Below are positions 42,901 to 51,455 of a stretch of DNA of 54,758 nucleotides, piece by piece. The notes beneath the pieces are model-generated. The model had not been told where the DNA came from and ran no database searches. It worked only from the letters and a program-made list of their open reading frames with translations. The translations under genes were made by a program, and so were the position numbers. Numbering within the stretch: the stretch's first letter is position 1; the number at the start of each line of letters is the position of its first letter. Origin of the DNA: DATDAW01 sp036524675 (GTDB taxonomy: Bacteria > Verrucomicrobiota > Verrucomicrobiia > Chthoniobacterales > DASVRZ01); the NCBI GenBank assembly GCA_036524675.1, contig DATDBU010000001.1:1-54758 (forward strand). Direction: 5' to 3'.

Positions 42901-45900
42901 TTAAGGCGTCACATTGATAGGGAACTTGGTTTCTCCTTTTCCGGAGGGGCCGTCGACAGAGAGTTTGGCGGACCAGTCGCCGGCCATGCCGGGAGTGATC
43001 TGGATGTGGTAGGCGCCAGGTGTTTGTCCGCGTTCCGCCGCGCCGCCGGAGTGCATGACCATTCCTGGCATGTTCATGTTGAGTTCGAATTTGACTTGAC
43101 CCGAATCCACGAGTTCGCCCGATGCGTTGCGGAATTCGATGGTTAGCTCGCTGCCCGCACTTTGAAGCTGGCCGCTTGGAGTGAAGAGGTGCGCGGTGAT
43201 GCCGTTGACGGTCTGCGTGGCGAAAGGTTTGCCGGAAGCTGGCGCTGGACGGAATTTCGTCCAGATTTCGAAACCGCCCCAGCCCAAAGCCGCAATGACT
43301 ACGGCAATGAGGAAAAACCGGACGACGCGGCGACGGCCACTAAATTGGACAACCGGCGCTGCCTCCTGATACTCGATTCGATTTTCCGTTTTTAGATTTA
43401 AATGGCGCCGGCGCCAGATGACGAAAATGACGGGATAGATGAGCAATTCGAGGATTCCACTGGTGATAACGCCGCCGATCATGGGCGCAGCGATGCGTTT
43501 CATCACGTCTGCGCCGGCCTGCGTAGTGGGCGACCACATAATGGGCAGTAGTCCGAAGAGAATGGCGCAAACGGTCATGATCTTTGGGCGGATCCGCTGC
43601 ACGGCACCTTCTTTTACGGCGGCGTAGAGGTCGCCAAGGGAGTTCATCCGGCCTTGGGCGACGTATTTTTCCCACGCGTGATCGAGGTAAAGAAGCATGA
43701 CGACCCCGGTCTCCGCGTCGAGGCCGGCAAGTGCGATGAGGCCGACCCAGACGGCTATGCTCATATTGTAGCCGAGCAGGTAAAGCGTCCAGAACGCACC
43801 GACCAGCGAAAACGGCACGGCTAACAAGACGATCAACGTTTTCGTGGCGGATTTCGTGTTCAGGTAGATGAGCACGAAGATGATGAGCAGCGTAAATGGC
43901 ACGACAACCACGAGCCGTTTCTCCGCGGCTTTGAGGTATTCGAACTGGCCAGCCCATTGCATGTAATAGCCGGCGGGAAATTGGACCTGCTCGTTGATGC
44001 GTTTGGTCGCTTCCCGCACATAACCGTCTATGTCGCTGCTGGTGATATCTACGAAGACAAAGCCGACTAACTGTCCGTTTTCATTACGGATGGATGGCGG
44101 ACCGGTTTTGTAACTGATTTCGGTCACTAGCGAGATGGGAATGTGTGGAATGGAAGATGCCGTCTGGCCCGTTTGTCCGCTCGTGGTTTCGTTGCCCATG
44201 GCACCCGGCGCGGGAATCAGAATGCGCTTGAGAGCGTCGATATCGTCCCGGAAATCGCGCGAATACCGCACATTGATCGGGTATCGCTCGCGGCCTTCGA
44301 CCGTGGTGGCGATGGTTTTCCCACCGATGGCGGTTTCAATAACGTCATTAACATCACCCACACGGAGACCGTAGCGCGCGGCGGCCTCACGGTTCACTGC
44401 GAAATCGAGAAAATAGCCTCCTGTCGTGCGCTCGGCGAACGCGCTGCGCGTGTTCGGAAAACCGCTGAGAGCTTTCTCGATCTGGACGGCAACATTCTCG
44501 ATTTGTTTGAGATCGGAACCGAAGACCTTCACGCCTAGAACTGTCCGGAAACCGGTGGTTAGCATCTCGGTTCGCGTCTGGATCGGCATCCAGAAAATAT
44601 TTGCCATGCCGGGCGTTTTGACCGTCGCGTTCATCTCGGCGACAAGCTTTTCCCACGTCATGCCCGGACGCCATTGCTCGTGCGGTTTGAGCATGACAAC
44701 GGTTTCGAACATGGAGAGCGGCGCGGGATCGGTCGGCGTGTCGGCTTGTCCGGCTTTGCCAAAAACACGTTCGACCTCGGGAATTTGCCGTAGCATTCGG
44801 TCCTGAATTTGCAGGATCCTAGTCGCTTCATTGATGGACATGCCGGGCACGGCGGTTGGCATGTAGAGGATCGTCCCCTCGTTGAGCGGGGGCATGAATT
44901 CCTTACCCAACTTTGAATACGGATAGACCGTCGCCGCCAGCACCAACCCAGCGACAGCTAGTGTCAGCCAGCGGAAACGCAGTGCAAAATTAACGAAGGG
45001 CTGATACGCCCAGATGAGAAAACGATTCACCGGATTTTTTATTTCCGGAGTAATTTTGCCGCGGATGAGCCACGTCATGAGCACCGGTACCAGCGTGATG
45101 CCCAGCAACGCCGCGAAAAACATGGCGAAGGTCTTCGTGAACGCGAGTGGTTTGAACAGGCGTCCTTCCTGTCCGGTCAAAGAAAACACGGGCATGAAGC
45201 TAACTGTGATGACCAGCAGCGAGAAGAATAGTGGACGACCCACAGTTTTGGCAGCTGCAATGATAACCGCTGTCCGCTCGCCATTGTCGGGGTCCCGCCC
45301 GTTTTCTTCGCGAAAATGCTCCAGCGCTTTGTGGGCGTTTTCAACCATAATGATCGCCGCGTCGATCATGGCGCCAATGGCGATGGCGATTCCGCCGAGG
45401 GACATGATGTTCGATGTGAGATCCAGACCGAACATCGGCAAAAAACTGAGAATGATGGCAATGGGCAGCGTGATGATAGCAACCAGCGCCGATCGCACGT
45501 GCCAGAGAAATACGACACATACGAGCGCAACGACAATGCTTTCCTCGATCAGCTTTTCGCGGAGCGTGTCAATGGCTTGATTGATCAGTTCGCTGCGGTC
45601 GTAAGTGGGTACGACGCGTACACCTTCGGGCAACGACGCCTGGATTTCCTTGAGCTTCCTTTTTACACCATCGATGACGTTGAGAGCGTTTTCTCCATAA
45701 CGCATCACCACGATACCACCGACCGTTTCGCCGCGGCCGTCGAGTTCCGCAACACCGCGCCGCAGGTCGCCGCCAAGATGAACGGTTCCAACGTTTTTAA
45801 CGTAAACGGGTACGCCGTTCAGGACCTTGAGTACGATATTTTCGATATCCGCGGGACTTTTGATATAGCCCCGCCCCCGGACATAATACTCGGTGGTGGC

Positions 45901-46572
45901 GACTTCAAAAACTTTTCCGCCCACGTCGCCGTTGCTGGTTTTGATGGCATTAACAACCTCGGCCAATGGAATGTTATAAGCGACAAGCGCGTTTGGATCG
46001 AGATCGACCTGGTATTGTTTCACAAACCCGCCGACGGGCGCGACTTCGGCGACACCTTTCACGGATTCTAGGGCATAGCGCAGGTTCCAATCCTGAAAGC
46101 TGCGCAGCTCGGCGAGGTTGTGTTTTCCCGTGTCATCTACCAGCGCGTATTCGAAGACCCAGCCGACGCCCGTTGCATCGGGACCGATAACGGGATTGGC
46201 TCCCTCGGGCAGCGAACCGCGCACAGAGCTCAGATATTCGATGACGCGGGACCGCGCCCAGTAAATATCCGTGCCATCCTCGAAAATGACGTACACGAAC
46301 GACTTCCCGAACATTGACTCGCCGCGGACGAACTTGACCTTCGGCGCCGCGATGAACCGCGTCGAAATCGGATATGTGATTTGATCCTCGACCAGATCCG
46401 GTGAACGCCCTTCCCAATCCGTGTAAACGATCACCTGCACGTCGCTCAAGTCGGGAATGGCGTCGAGCGGTGTCCGCTGCAAGCCATAAATCCCTGCGGC
46501 AATGCCGAAGATCACGAAAATGACGACAAGAAATTTGTTCCGGGAACTAGCTTCGATGAGGCGCTCGATCAT
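42901..46572 (-). CDS. Heavy-metal RND pump (CusA/CzcA type) with extra C-terminal domain
   Basis: The 1223-residue pump is longer than typical CusA (about 1040). The N-terminus MIERLIEASSRNKFLVVIFV, LVEDQITYPIS and the TM4 motif IAIGAMIDAAIIMVENAHK place it in the heavy-metal (HME) group. After the last pump helix comes an extra membrane segment (about 1070-1090, VVRFFLIAVVIAALGWGG). A periplasmic beta domain of about 120 residues follows, with ELNMNMPGMVMH and AYHIQITPGMAGDW, resembling FixH/YtkA domains and rich in Met and His. The extra domain may bind Cu(I). It is separated from the other cus-like genes by hicBA. Confidence 0.94.
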   Translation of the reverse strand: MIERLIEASSRNKFLVVIFVIFGIAAGIYGLQRTPLDAIPDLSDVQVIVYTDWEGRSPDLVEDQITYPISTRFIAAPKVKFVRGESMFGKSFVYVIFEDGTDIYWARSRVIEYLSSVRGSLPEGANPVIGPDATGVGWVFEYALVDDTGKHNLAELRSFQDWNLRYALESVKGVAEVAPVGGFVKQYQVDLDPNALVAYNIPLAEVVNAIKTSNGDVGGKVFEVATTEYYVRGRGYIKSPADIENIVLKVLNGVPVYVKNVGTVHLGGDLRRGVAELDGRGETVGGIVVMRYGENALNVIDGVKRKLKEIQASLPEGVRVVPTYDRSELINQAIDTLREKLIEESIVVALVCVVFLWHVRSALVAIITLPIAIILSFLPMFGLDLTSNIMSLGGIAIAIGAMIDAAIIMVENAHKALEHFREENGRDPDNGERTAVIIAAAKTVGRPLFFSLLVITVSFMPVFSLTGQEGRLFKPLAFTKTFAMFFAALLGITLVPVLMTWLIRGKITPEIKNPVNRFLIWAYQPFVNFALRFRWLTLAVAGLVLAATVYPYSKLGKEFMPPLNEGTILYMPTAVPGMSINEATRILQIQDRMLRQIPEVERVFGKAGQADTPTDPAPLSMFETVVMLKPHEQWRPGMTWEKLVAEMNATVKTPGMANIFWMPIQTRTEMLTTGFRTVLGVKVFGSDLKQIENVAVQIEKALSGFPNTRSAFAERTTGGYFLDFAVNREAAARYGLRVGDVNDVIETAIGGKTIATTVEGRERYPINVRYSRDFRDDIDALKRILIPAPGAMGNETTSGQTGQTASSIPHIPISLVTEISYKTGPPSIRNENGQLVGFVFVDITSSDIDGYVREATKRINEQVQFPAGYYMQWAGQFEYLKAAEKRLVVVVPFTLLIIFVLIYLNTKSATKTLIVLLAVPFSLVGAFWTLYLLGYNMSIAVWVGLIALAGLDAETGVVMLLYLDHAWEKYVAQGRMNSLGDLYAAVKEGAVQRIRPKIMTVCAILFGLLPIMWSPTTQAGADVMKRIAAPMIGGVITSGILELLIYPVIFVIWRRRHLNLKTENRIEYQEAAPVVQFSGRRRVVRFFLIAVVIAALGWGGFEIWTKFRPAPASGKPFATQTVNGITAHLFTPSGQLQSAGSELTIEFRNASGELVDSGQVKFELNMNMPGMVMHSGGAAERGQTPGAYHIQITPGMAGDWSAKLSVDGPSGKGETKFPINVTP

Positions 46573-46637
46573 GGGAGGAACCTCCCGTGGCGCAGAGAAG
46601 CCGTTTTATTCATGGGGGCAGTTGTAGAAATGTGCCG

Positions 46638-46910
46638 ATGATGCACATCGACTACACCGTTCAGATCTGGAAAGAAGGCCGCCAGTTTGTCGCTCATGCG
46701 ATGCCGCTCGACGTGGCAAGTTCGGAATCGACTGTTGAAGCAGTCCGGGAGGCGTTGGATGAAGCAGTGCGGCTTTTCGTTGCCACATGCGCCGAAATGG
46801 GAACCCTCGACGAAGTGCTTGAAGAAGCGGGGTATGAACGGGACCGGAACGAGTGGCAAAGTCCGGAGTGGTTTGGTCTCGAACGTCGCGAGCTGGCTCT
46901 TGGTGTCTAA
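46638..46910 (+). CDS. hicB: HicB-type antitoxin
   Basis: The 90-residue protein starts MMHIDYTVQIWKEGRQFVAHAMPLD. It contains the partly degraded RNase H-like fold of HicB, with VASSESTVEAVREALDEAVRL as its core block. The gene for the toxin follows after 6 bases. It thus stands first, an order seen in many hicBA pairs, in which the antitoxin and promoter control both. It lies opposite to the metal efflux genes and between two of them. No extra helix-turn-helix is present, so DNA binding would rest on the complex. It differs from the HicB remnant at 6 kb. Confidence 0.8.
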   Translation: MMHIDYTVQIWKEGRQFVAHAMPLDVASSESTVEAVREALDEAVRLFVATCAEMGTLDEVLEEAGYERDRNEWQSPEWFGLERRELALGV

Positions 46911-46916
46911 ATAGTG

Positions 46917-47150
46917 ATGCCAAAGTTCGCGCCAGTCGACTGGCAAACGCTTGACCGCGTTTTCACAAAAGCCGGTTTTCGTTTCGTTCGACAGGAGGGC
47001 AGCCATCGCTCGTATGTTCGAGACGCCACAACGCGGCCGGTCGTGATTCCGTGTTATCGTGAAGTGCCGGTTTTCGTCATTCGCAACAATCTCAAAGCGG
47101 CAGGCATTGGTCGCGACGAATACTCTCGGATTCTGGATGAATGCCGGTAA
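46917..47150 (+). CDS. hicA: HicA mRNA-interferase toxin
   Basis: The 77-residue protein starts MPKFAPVDWQTLDRVFTKAGF and has the double-stranded-RNA-binding-like fold of HicA. The catalytic His is in GSHRSYV (residue 30), conserved in active toxins. IPCYREVPVFVIRNNLKAAG fits the C-terminal helix and the last strand. The protein is complete, so this looks like a working pair with hicB. The stop lies five bases from the end of the adaptor gene on the other strand. HicA cleaves mRNA or tmRNA when its antitoxin is removed. Confidence 0.88.
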   Translation: MPKFAPVDWQTLDRVFTKAGFRFVRQEGSHRSYVRDATTRPVVIPCYREVPVFVIRNNLKAAGIGRDEYSRILDECR

Positions 47151-47155
47151 CGAAT

Positions 47156-48448
47156 TCACGGCTTCACCTCCTCAAAGGACTTCACCGCCCCCTGCACTTT
47201 GGATTCGGCGTCGATTAGGAAATTGGCGCTGGATACGACCCGTTCGCCGTCTTTCAAGCCACCCTGCACCTGATAGAAATCGCCAAATTTTCCAGCTAGC
47301 TGCACGAAACGCGGCTCGAGTTTTCCTTTGCCTCGATCGACAAAAACGAGCGATCGTTTTCCCGTTGGCATCACGGCGCTCACGGGAATGGTTAGTCCTT
47401 CGCCCATGTCCATGCCGAGGTCGATGTTCACGTACATGCCGGGACGCAATGCAAGGTCCGCGTTGGGAATATCGATTCGAACCTTCCCGGTGCGCGTCAT
47501 TTCATTCACAAACGGATTAACCAATCCGATTTTGCCTTCGAATTGCCGTCCCGGATACGACGCCGATGTGACGGATACTGGCAAACCCACTTTTAACATG
47601 GGTAATTCGTTTTCGTAAAAGTCGGCCCACACCCAGACCACAGTTAGATCCGCCACATTCACGAGGCGGTCCCCGGTCATAACCTTTCGTCCCTGATCGA
47701 CCGGGACATCCTCGACCACGCCTTTGAACGGCGAATACAGCGTTAAAAATTCCGACGGTCGCCGCGTTTTTTCGAGCTCCGCGATCTGCTGGCCGGTGAT
47801 GTTCCACTGCGCAAGGCGAAGTCTTGCCGAATCGATCAGCCGTTGCGTGCTGGCGCGCATATCGGGTGATGCCGCGTGATCGCGCGTGTCGAGCAGGTTC
47901 ACAAATTCCCGCGAAGCAGTTAGCAATTCCGGACTGTAGATCGTTAGCAGCGGCTGATCCTTTTCCACCGGTTCGCCCGGAGATGTGACGGCGAGGTTCT
48001 GCACGTAACCGTCGACGCGCGCCACGAATTCCCAGCGCCGCGATTTATCCGGAACGATGAGGCCGACTGACCGGATGGTGTGATGGAGCGGCTGCCGCTT
48101 TGCCTCCGTATAAGTCACACCGATCTGTTGCTGGCGCTCGACGGGAACGGCGAATGCTGAGAGAATGGGCGAGTGGCTCCCATTTGCTGTTTCGCGCATT
48201 TCCCCTGTTGTTTTCTCATGTATTCCGGCGTTCGTCTTTTTCGCCACGGGGACGAGATCCATCGAGCAAATGGGGCATTTGCCGTGCGGGTCCTGTGACC
48301 TGACCGAGGGATGCATCGAGCAGGTATAGTAATCAACGTCAGGGTCTGCGTTCGGCACCCCGGCGGTTCTCGAGCAGGCGGAGAAACCCCAGAGCGCTAA
48401 CAACGTGGTGACGAAGACGACGGTTTTGTGGAAAGTGTTAATCGTCAT
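47156..48448 (-). CDS. Metal-efflux RND adaptor (CusB-like) with heavy-metal-binding domain
   Basis: The 430-residue lipoprotein-like adaptor starts MTINTFHKTVVFVTTLLALW, with lipobox FSAC (Cys25). The heavy-metal-binding domain comes first: YYTCSMHPSVRSQDPHGKCP and CSMDLVP, with three Cys and Met residues at about 43-63, as in copper and silver CusB relatives. Then come the lipoyl halves (ARVDGYVQNL and LYSPFKGVVEDVPVDQGRKV), the alpha hairpin and the beta barrel. The longer open frame upstream overlaps tolC and was rejected. The first 11 bases overlap the tolC stop, so translation is coupled. The pump gene lies 580 bases downstream, past hicBA. Confidence 0.93.
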   Translation of the reverse strand: MTINTFHKTVVFVTTLLALWGFSACSRTAGVPNADPDVDYYTCSMHPSVRSQDPHGKCPICSMDLVPVAKKTNAGIHEKTTGEMRETANGSHSPILSAFAVPVERQQQIGVTYTEAKRQPLHHTIRSVGLIVPDKSRRWEFVARVDGYVQNLAVTSPGEPVEKDQPLLTIYSPELLTASREFVNLLDTRDHAASPDMRASTQRLIDSARLRLAQWNITGQQIAELEKTRRPSEFLTLYSPFKGVVEDVPVDQGRKVMTGDRLVNVADLTVVWVWADFYENELPMLKVGLPVSVTSASYPGRQFEGKIGLVNPFVNEMTRTGKVRIDIPNADLALRPGMYVNIDLGMDMGEGLTIPVSAVMPTGKRSLVFVDRGKGKLEPRFVQLAGKFGDFYQVQGGLKDGERVVSSANFLIDAESKVQGAVKSFEEVKP

Positions 48449-49754
48449 TTTTGGTGGAGTGAATGTGCTTCGTGGGGGTGGACGCCGGGATCGGGCGCGG
48501 TGGCGCACCGATGATCGATTCGAGCGCGGCGATAGCGCTTTGGTAATCCGCCAGGTGTTCGCGGGCGGTGGATTCCAGATCTCGCAAGTTGCGCTCGGAG
48601 AGGACGACTTCGAGGAAACTACCGCGTCCCGCTGAGTAGTTGGCCCGGTTCGCCTCGACGGTCTGGCGGGCAACTGGAATGAGCGTGTCGCGGAAAAGTT
48701 CGACGTGATGATGGAACGTCTCAATGCGTTTCAGTTGATCGCGCAACAAACCCAGTGCCGAAGTTCGCGCGCTTTCAACGGCCTGTGTGGCCGCCGCGAT
48801 GCCGGCTCCAGCTTCCCTTTCTCCGGCGCGATATTTCTTGCCATTCAACCACGGCACATTGAACGAAACTCCAACGGCAATTTCGCTAACAGCCTGCGAG
48901 GCGTCGTTATAGCGCCCCGCTTCGACGCTTAGTGCCGGATCGGGAATCCATTCGCGTCTGGCCAGTTCCAGCCGGGATTTTGCCGCGACGAGTCCGGCCT
49001 CGGCCATACGGATTTCGGGGCGATTGGCGAAAAGCTGCTCGCGCACCCTCTCCAGCGATAAGCCCGCCGCGTTCGCAAGGAGTGGCGTAAGGGCCGGTCT
49101 GCCCAGCGGCGCGAACGGGTCGCGATTCATGAGCACCCCGAGCCGCGTCTGCTCATCGGAACGGGCCTGCTCCAGATCACGCCGAGCTTCCTGGATGCGT
49201 GTCAATTCGTTCTCGGCAATGAGCACGTCCGCCTGCGACTGGCCGCCCGTTTCGAATCGAGCCCGGCTGATTTGTAGGGTCTGATTGAGCGACGTTTCGT
49301 TGGCCTGGTTGAGATCAAGGAGGGCGTACGCTTTTGCGAGGCGGAAAAACGACGCCCGTGCCTCGTTCACGACGTCGAGTTCTTTGCGGCGCATTTCCTC
49401 GAGGCCGGCCAACGCCTCGGCGGCGGCGATCCGTTCCCGGCTTTTGTTTTTACCGGAAATAGGAATCATCTGTTCGACGCCTAGCGTTTGGTCCACCATC
49501 CCATTTTTATCCATGTGAACGAACCGCCCCACACGCGAGCGGGCGCTGATCCTCAAATCGTCCCAAGCCGCTGCCTGCGGGACGCGCTGTTTGAGCGCCT
49601 CCCATTTTGCATTCGCCTCGTGGATCGTCGGGTTACTCGCCAGAACTTCCGCCGTTACAACGTCGAGCGTGAGCGTTCCTTGCGTAATATTGCCCGCTTG
49701 AACAAGGCCCGCGGACAAGGCCAATAGAAATAGAATCGATAAAAATTTCATCAT
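48438..49754 (-). CDS. TolC-like outer-membrane channel (CusC-type)
   Basis: This outer-membrane efflux protein of 438 residues starts MMKFLSILFLLALSAGLVQA, a signal peptide. The two OEP repeats of long coiled helices are seen as LDVVTAEVLASNPTIHEANAKWE near the start and LSLERVREQLFANRPEIRMAEAGLV in the second half. Each contains the NP..EA-type block of the family. It provides the channel for the cus-like pump, and perhaps also for the MarR-controlled one. A Cys-rich secreted protein gene precedes it by 73 bases. Confidence 0.92.
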   Translation of the reverse strand: MMKFLSILFLLALSAGLVQAGNITQGTLTLDVVTAEVLASNPTIHEANAKWEALKQRVPQAAAWDDLRISARSRVGRFVHMDKNGMVDQTLGVEQMIPISGKNKSRERIAAAEALAGLEEMRRKELDVVNEARASFFRLAKAYALLDLNQANETSLNQTLQISRARFETGGQSQADVLIAENELTRIQEARRDLEQARSDEQTRLGVLMNRDPFAPLGRPALTPLLANAAGLSLERVREQLFANRPEIRMAEAGLVAAKSRLELARREWIPDPALSVEAGRYNDASQAVSEIAVGVSFNVPWLNGKKYRAGEREAGAGIAAATQAVESARTSALGLLRDQLKRIETFHHHVELFRDTLIPVARQTVEANRANYSAGRGSFLEVVLSERNLRDLESTAREHLADYQSAIAALESIIGAPPRPIPASTPTKHIHSTKNDD

Positions 49755-49827
49755 CGTGAGAAACAGCGGCCGTTCTTCGACAGGAAGCGCCCGGAAATGG
49801 GCACACTGCGCCTGCGAAAACTGTTTC

Positions 49828-50193
49828 TCAGATAAGGAAAATGCCGCTGCGGACGAGCGGCGGCGGCGCGTGGGGAATCAACGAATCCGCAACGGGACGG
49901 GAGGAAGCGTCCTCCCGGTTTTGTGGGACAGCCAAAAGTGCGACGACTTTCAACGCTATCGGAACGAATTTCAGATCCGCAGATGCCAGTGGAGCGGTGA
50001 CTGGCATTGGCGCGGCATTTTTCGAGCTGGAATTCATCTGGCAGCAGGCCATTTCTGTGCAGCAGTTCATGGTCTGCGTTTCCGCGAGCGCGCATTCCGT
50101 CCGGATCGCCGCCGCCGAGGCAGGCAGCACGCCCGCGCCGGGAATGGCGAGACAGATCAGCAGGGCGGTTAGCAAGCGGTGAAGCACGAACAC
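49828..50193 (-). CDS. Cys-rich small secreted protein, probably metal-related
   Basis: The 121-residue product begins MFVLHRLLTALLICLAIPGA, a signal peptide ending near ASA. A compact Met/Cys block MNCCTEMACCQM follows, with four Cys in ten residues, then a spacer and a hydrophobic helix-like stretch (FVPIALKVVALLAV). I do not recognise the family. Its position, first in the minus-strand metal-efflux set 73 bases before the tolC-like gene, suggests a periplasmic metal-binding or sensing role, though that is inference. The start lies 143 bases from the divergent secreted protein gene. Confidence 0.7.
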   Translation of the reverse strand: MFVLHRLLTALLICLAIPGAGVLPASAAAIRTECALAETQTMNCCTEMACCQMNSSSKNAAPMPVTAPLASADLKFVPIALKVVALLAVPQNREDASSRPVADSLIPHAPPPLVRSGIFLI

Positions 50194-50221
50194 ACTGTGC
50201 TTAATGCTGATGGGGGCGTCA

Positions 50222-50244
50222 AACCCTCAAATATTTCAAGGGTT
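50222..50244. promoter_or_regulatory. Imperfect palindrome between divergent metal genes
   Basis: The arms AACCCT and AGGGTT flank an AT-rich centre (AAATATTT with flanking mismatches), giving a dyad of 23 bp. It lies 29 bases upstream of the start of the Cys-rich protein and 92 before the divergent secreted protein, where a shared promoter should be. It might be an operator or part of an ECF promoter. I saw no match to a known consensus. Confidence 0.35.
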
Positions 50245-50335
50245 GTGTCCTTTTTTGGCAATGAACCGATAGAGCCTGGCGAATTCTCAAACGATTTTCG
50301 CCATGCAAAACACGACATACATAGAAAGAATTGAA

Positions 50336-50653
50336 ATGAACATCCCAACCAAAGCATTCGGCATCCTCGCGATTGCGACAGCTTTTATCGGAACCTCTTT
50401 TGCCGCAAACGGCGGCGCTACTGGCAGCTATCAGTCGCGTGACATAAAGGGCAGTGTTGTGACTAGCACAACGATTAAGCCCTGTCCGATGATGAAGCCT
50501 GTGTACAAATTCGAGACTGTGGCGAATCCCAAAATCAATACCACCTACCGCCGGCTGATCGGCTACAAACACGAAGGCTGCACCGGTACCAGTATTGCCA
50601 ACATGAAATGCGCCGGCTCAAAAACGACCTGCATTTCGATGCTGCAAAGCTAA
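50336..50653 (+). CDS. Small secreted protein of unknown function
   Basis: The 105-residue protein begins MNIPTKAFGILAIATAFIGT with a cleavable signal ending near FAA. The mature part has five Cys, including CPMMKP (a possible Cys-Met metal site) and CTGTSIANMKCAGSKTTC near the C-terminus, possibly disulphide-bonded. The family is unknown. The start was taken at the ATG just ahead of the signal rather than 11 codons upstream. It precedes the cnrYXH-like set by 77 bases on the same strand, and may belong to its regulon. Confidence 0.65.
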   Translation: MNIPTKAFGILAIATAFIGTSFAANGGATGSYQSRDIKGSVVTSTTIKPCPMMKPVYKFETVANPKINTTYRRLIGYKHEGCTGTSIANMKCAGSKTTCISMLQS

Positions 50654-50730
50654 GACTTTTTAAGCTGATCCAACCGTAAACTCCAAGGCGGGAGGCTCGA
50701 CCCGCGATATCTTCCGCCTATTGCCCGATC

Positions 50731-51015
50731 ATGAAAGATGACCTCAACGATCTCCTCCGCACGTGGAACCCGCATGTTCCCGAGCCTGACGGTTTTCGGC
50801 GCGGCGTTTGGCGTCGCATCGGTTTATCCGCCACCAATGCACAACCTTCAGGCTGGCTCGAGAAATTTCTGATTTTCGTGGCGAAACCACACATCGCCGC
50901 GGCGGCTGTCGCGGTGGCGATTCTAGCAGGCGGCGTGACCGGTTTCGTGTTAACGAATGCAAACGGCGAGGAAAATTACCTCCGTTCCGTCAATCCCTAC
51001 GCACAGGTTCGATGA
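50731..51015 (+). CDS. CnrY-like single-pass membrane anti-sigma protein (putative)
   Basis: The 94-residue protein has a soluble N-terminal half (DDLNDLLRTWNPHVPEPDGFRR, helical, with two Trp). A single transmembrane helix follows (HIAAAAVAVAILAGGVTGFVL), and then a short periplasmic tail. The layout and size match CnrY, whose cytoplasmic part binds the ECF factor CnrH. The stop overlaps the next start by four bases (ATGA). The function is inferred from size, topology and position, since anti-sigma stretches of this kind vary greatly in sequence. Confidence 0.6.
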   Translation: MKDDLNDLLRTWNPHVPEPDGFRRGVWRRIGLSATNAQPSGWLEKFLIFVAKPHIAAAAVAVAILAGGVTGFVLTNANGEENYLRSVNPYAQVR

Positions 51016-51455
51016 AACGCGGACTCCTCATTCTGCTGGCCGCTCTCGCTGCCGGAGTGCTGACCGCTCTGGGCGTTTCCTGGTCACGGCAATGCTCCGC
51101 TGCTCCTGAAAACTGGCTTCGCAGTGAATTCGGCCTCACGGCGGAACAGGCCCAGCACGTGGCAGCCGTGGACCCGGACTACGCAAAGGCGACGAGCGTT
51201 CTGTGTGAACGCATCCGGAAATCTGACGAACGTGTCGCCACAGCGTTGAAATCCTCAAAATCGCTGACCCCGGAAATCAAAGCCGCTGTTGCAGAGTCGA
51301 ATGTTTTGAGAGCCGAATGCGCTCAACGGATGACGACGCATTTTTATCTGGTCGCGGAAAAATTGCCGGCAGGTCAACGGGACCGCTATCTAGCGATGGT
51401 TCTACCAACCGCCATGAATCCCGACCACATGGGTGCTGCCTCCATGAAGAAATGA
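51012..51455 (+). CDS. CnrX-like periplasmic heavy-metal sensor
   Basis: The 147-residue protein starts MKRGLLILLAALAAGVLTAL, a membrane anchor as in CnrX. The periplasmic part is helical and of the metal-resistance type, with WLRSEFGLTAEQAQHVAAVDP and THFYLVAEKLPAGQRDRYLAMVLP at the ends. Possible metal ligands are the His, Met and Cys residues in QHVAAVDP, THF and NPDHM; they are not fully equivalent to those in CnrX. It overlaps both neighbours by four bases, so the three genes are tightly coupled. Its length matches CnrX (about 148). Confidence 0.7.
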   Translation: MKRGLLILLAALAAGVLTALGVSWSRQCSAAPENWLRSEFGLTAEQAQHVAAVDPDYAKATSVLCERIRKSDERVATALKSSKSLTPEIKAAVAESNVLRAECAQRMTTHFYLVAEKLPAGQRDRYLAMVLPTAMNPDHMGAASMKK

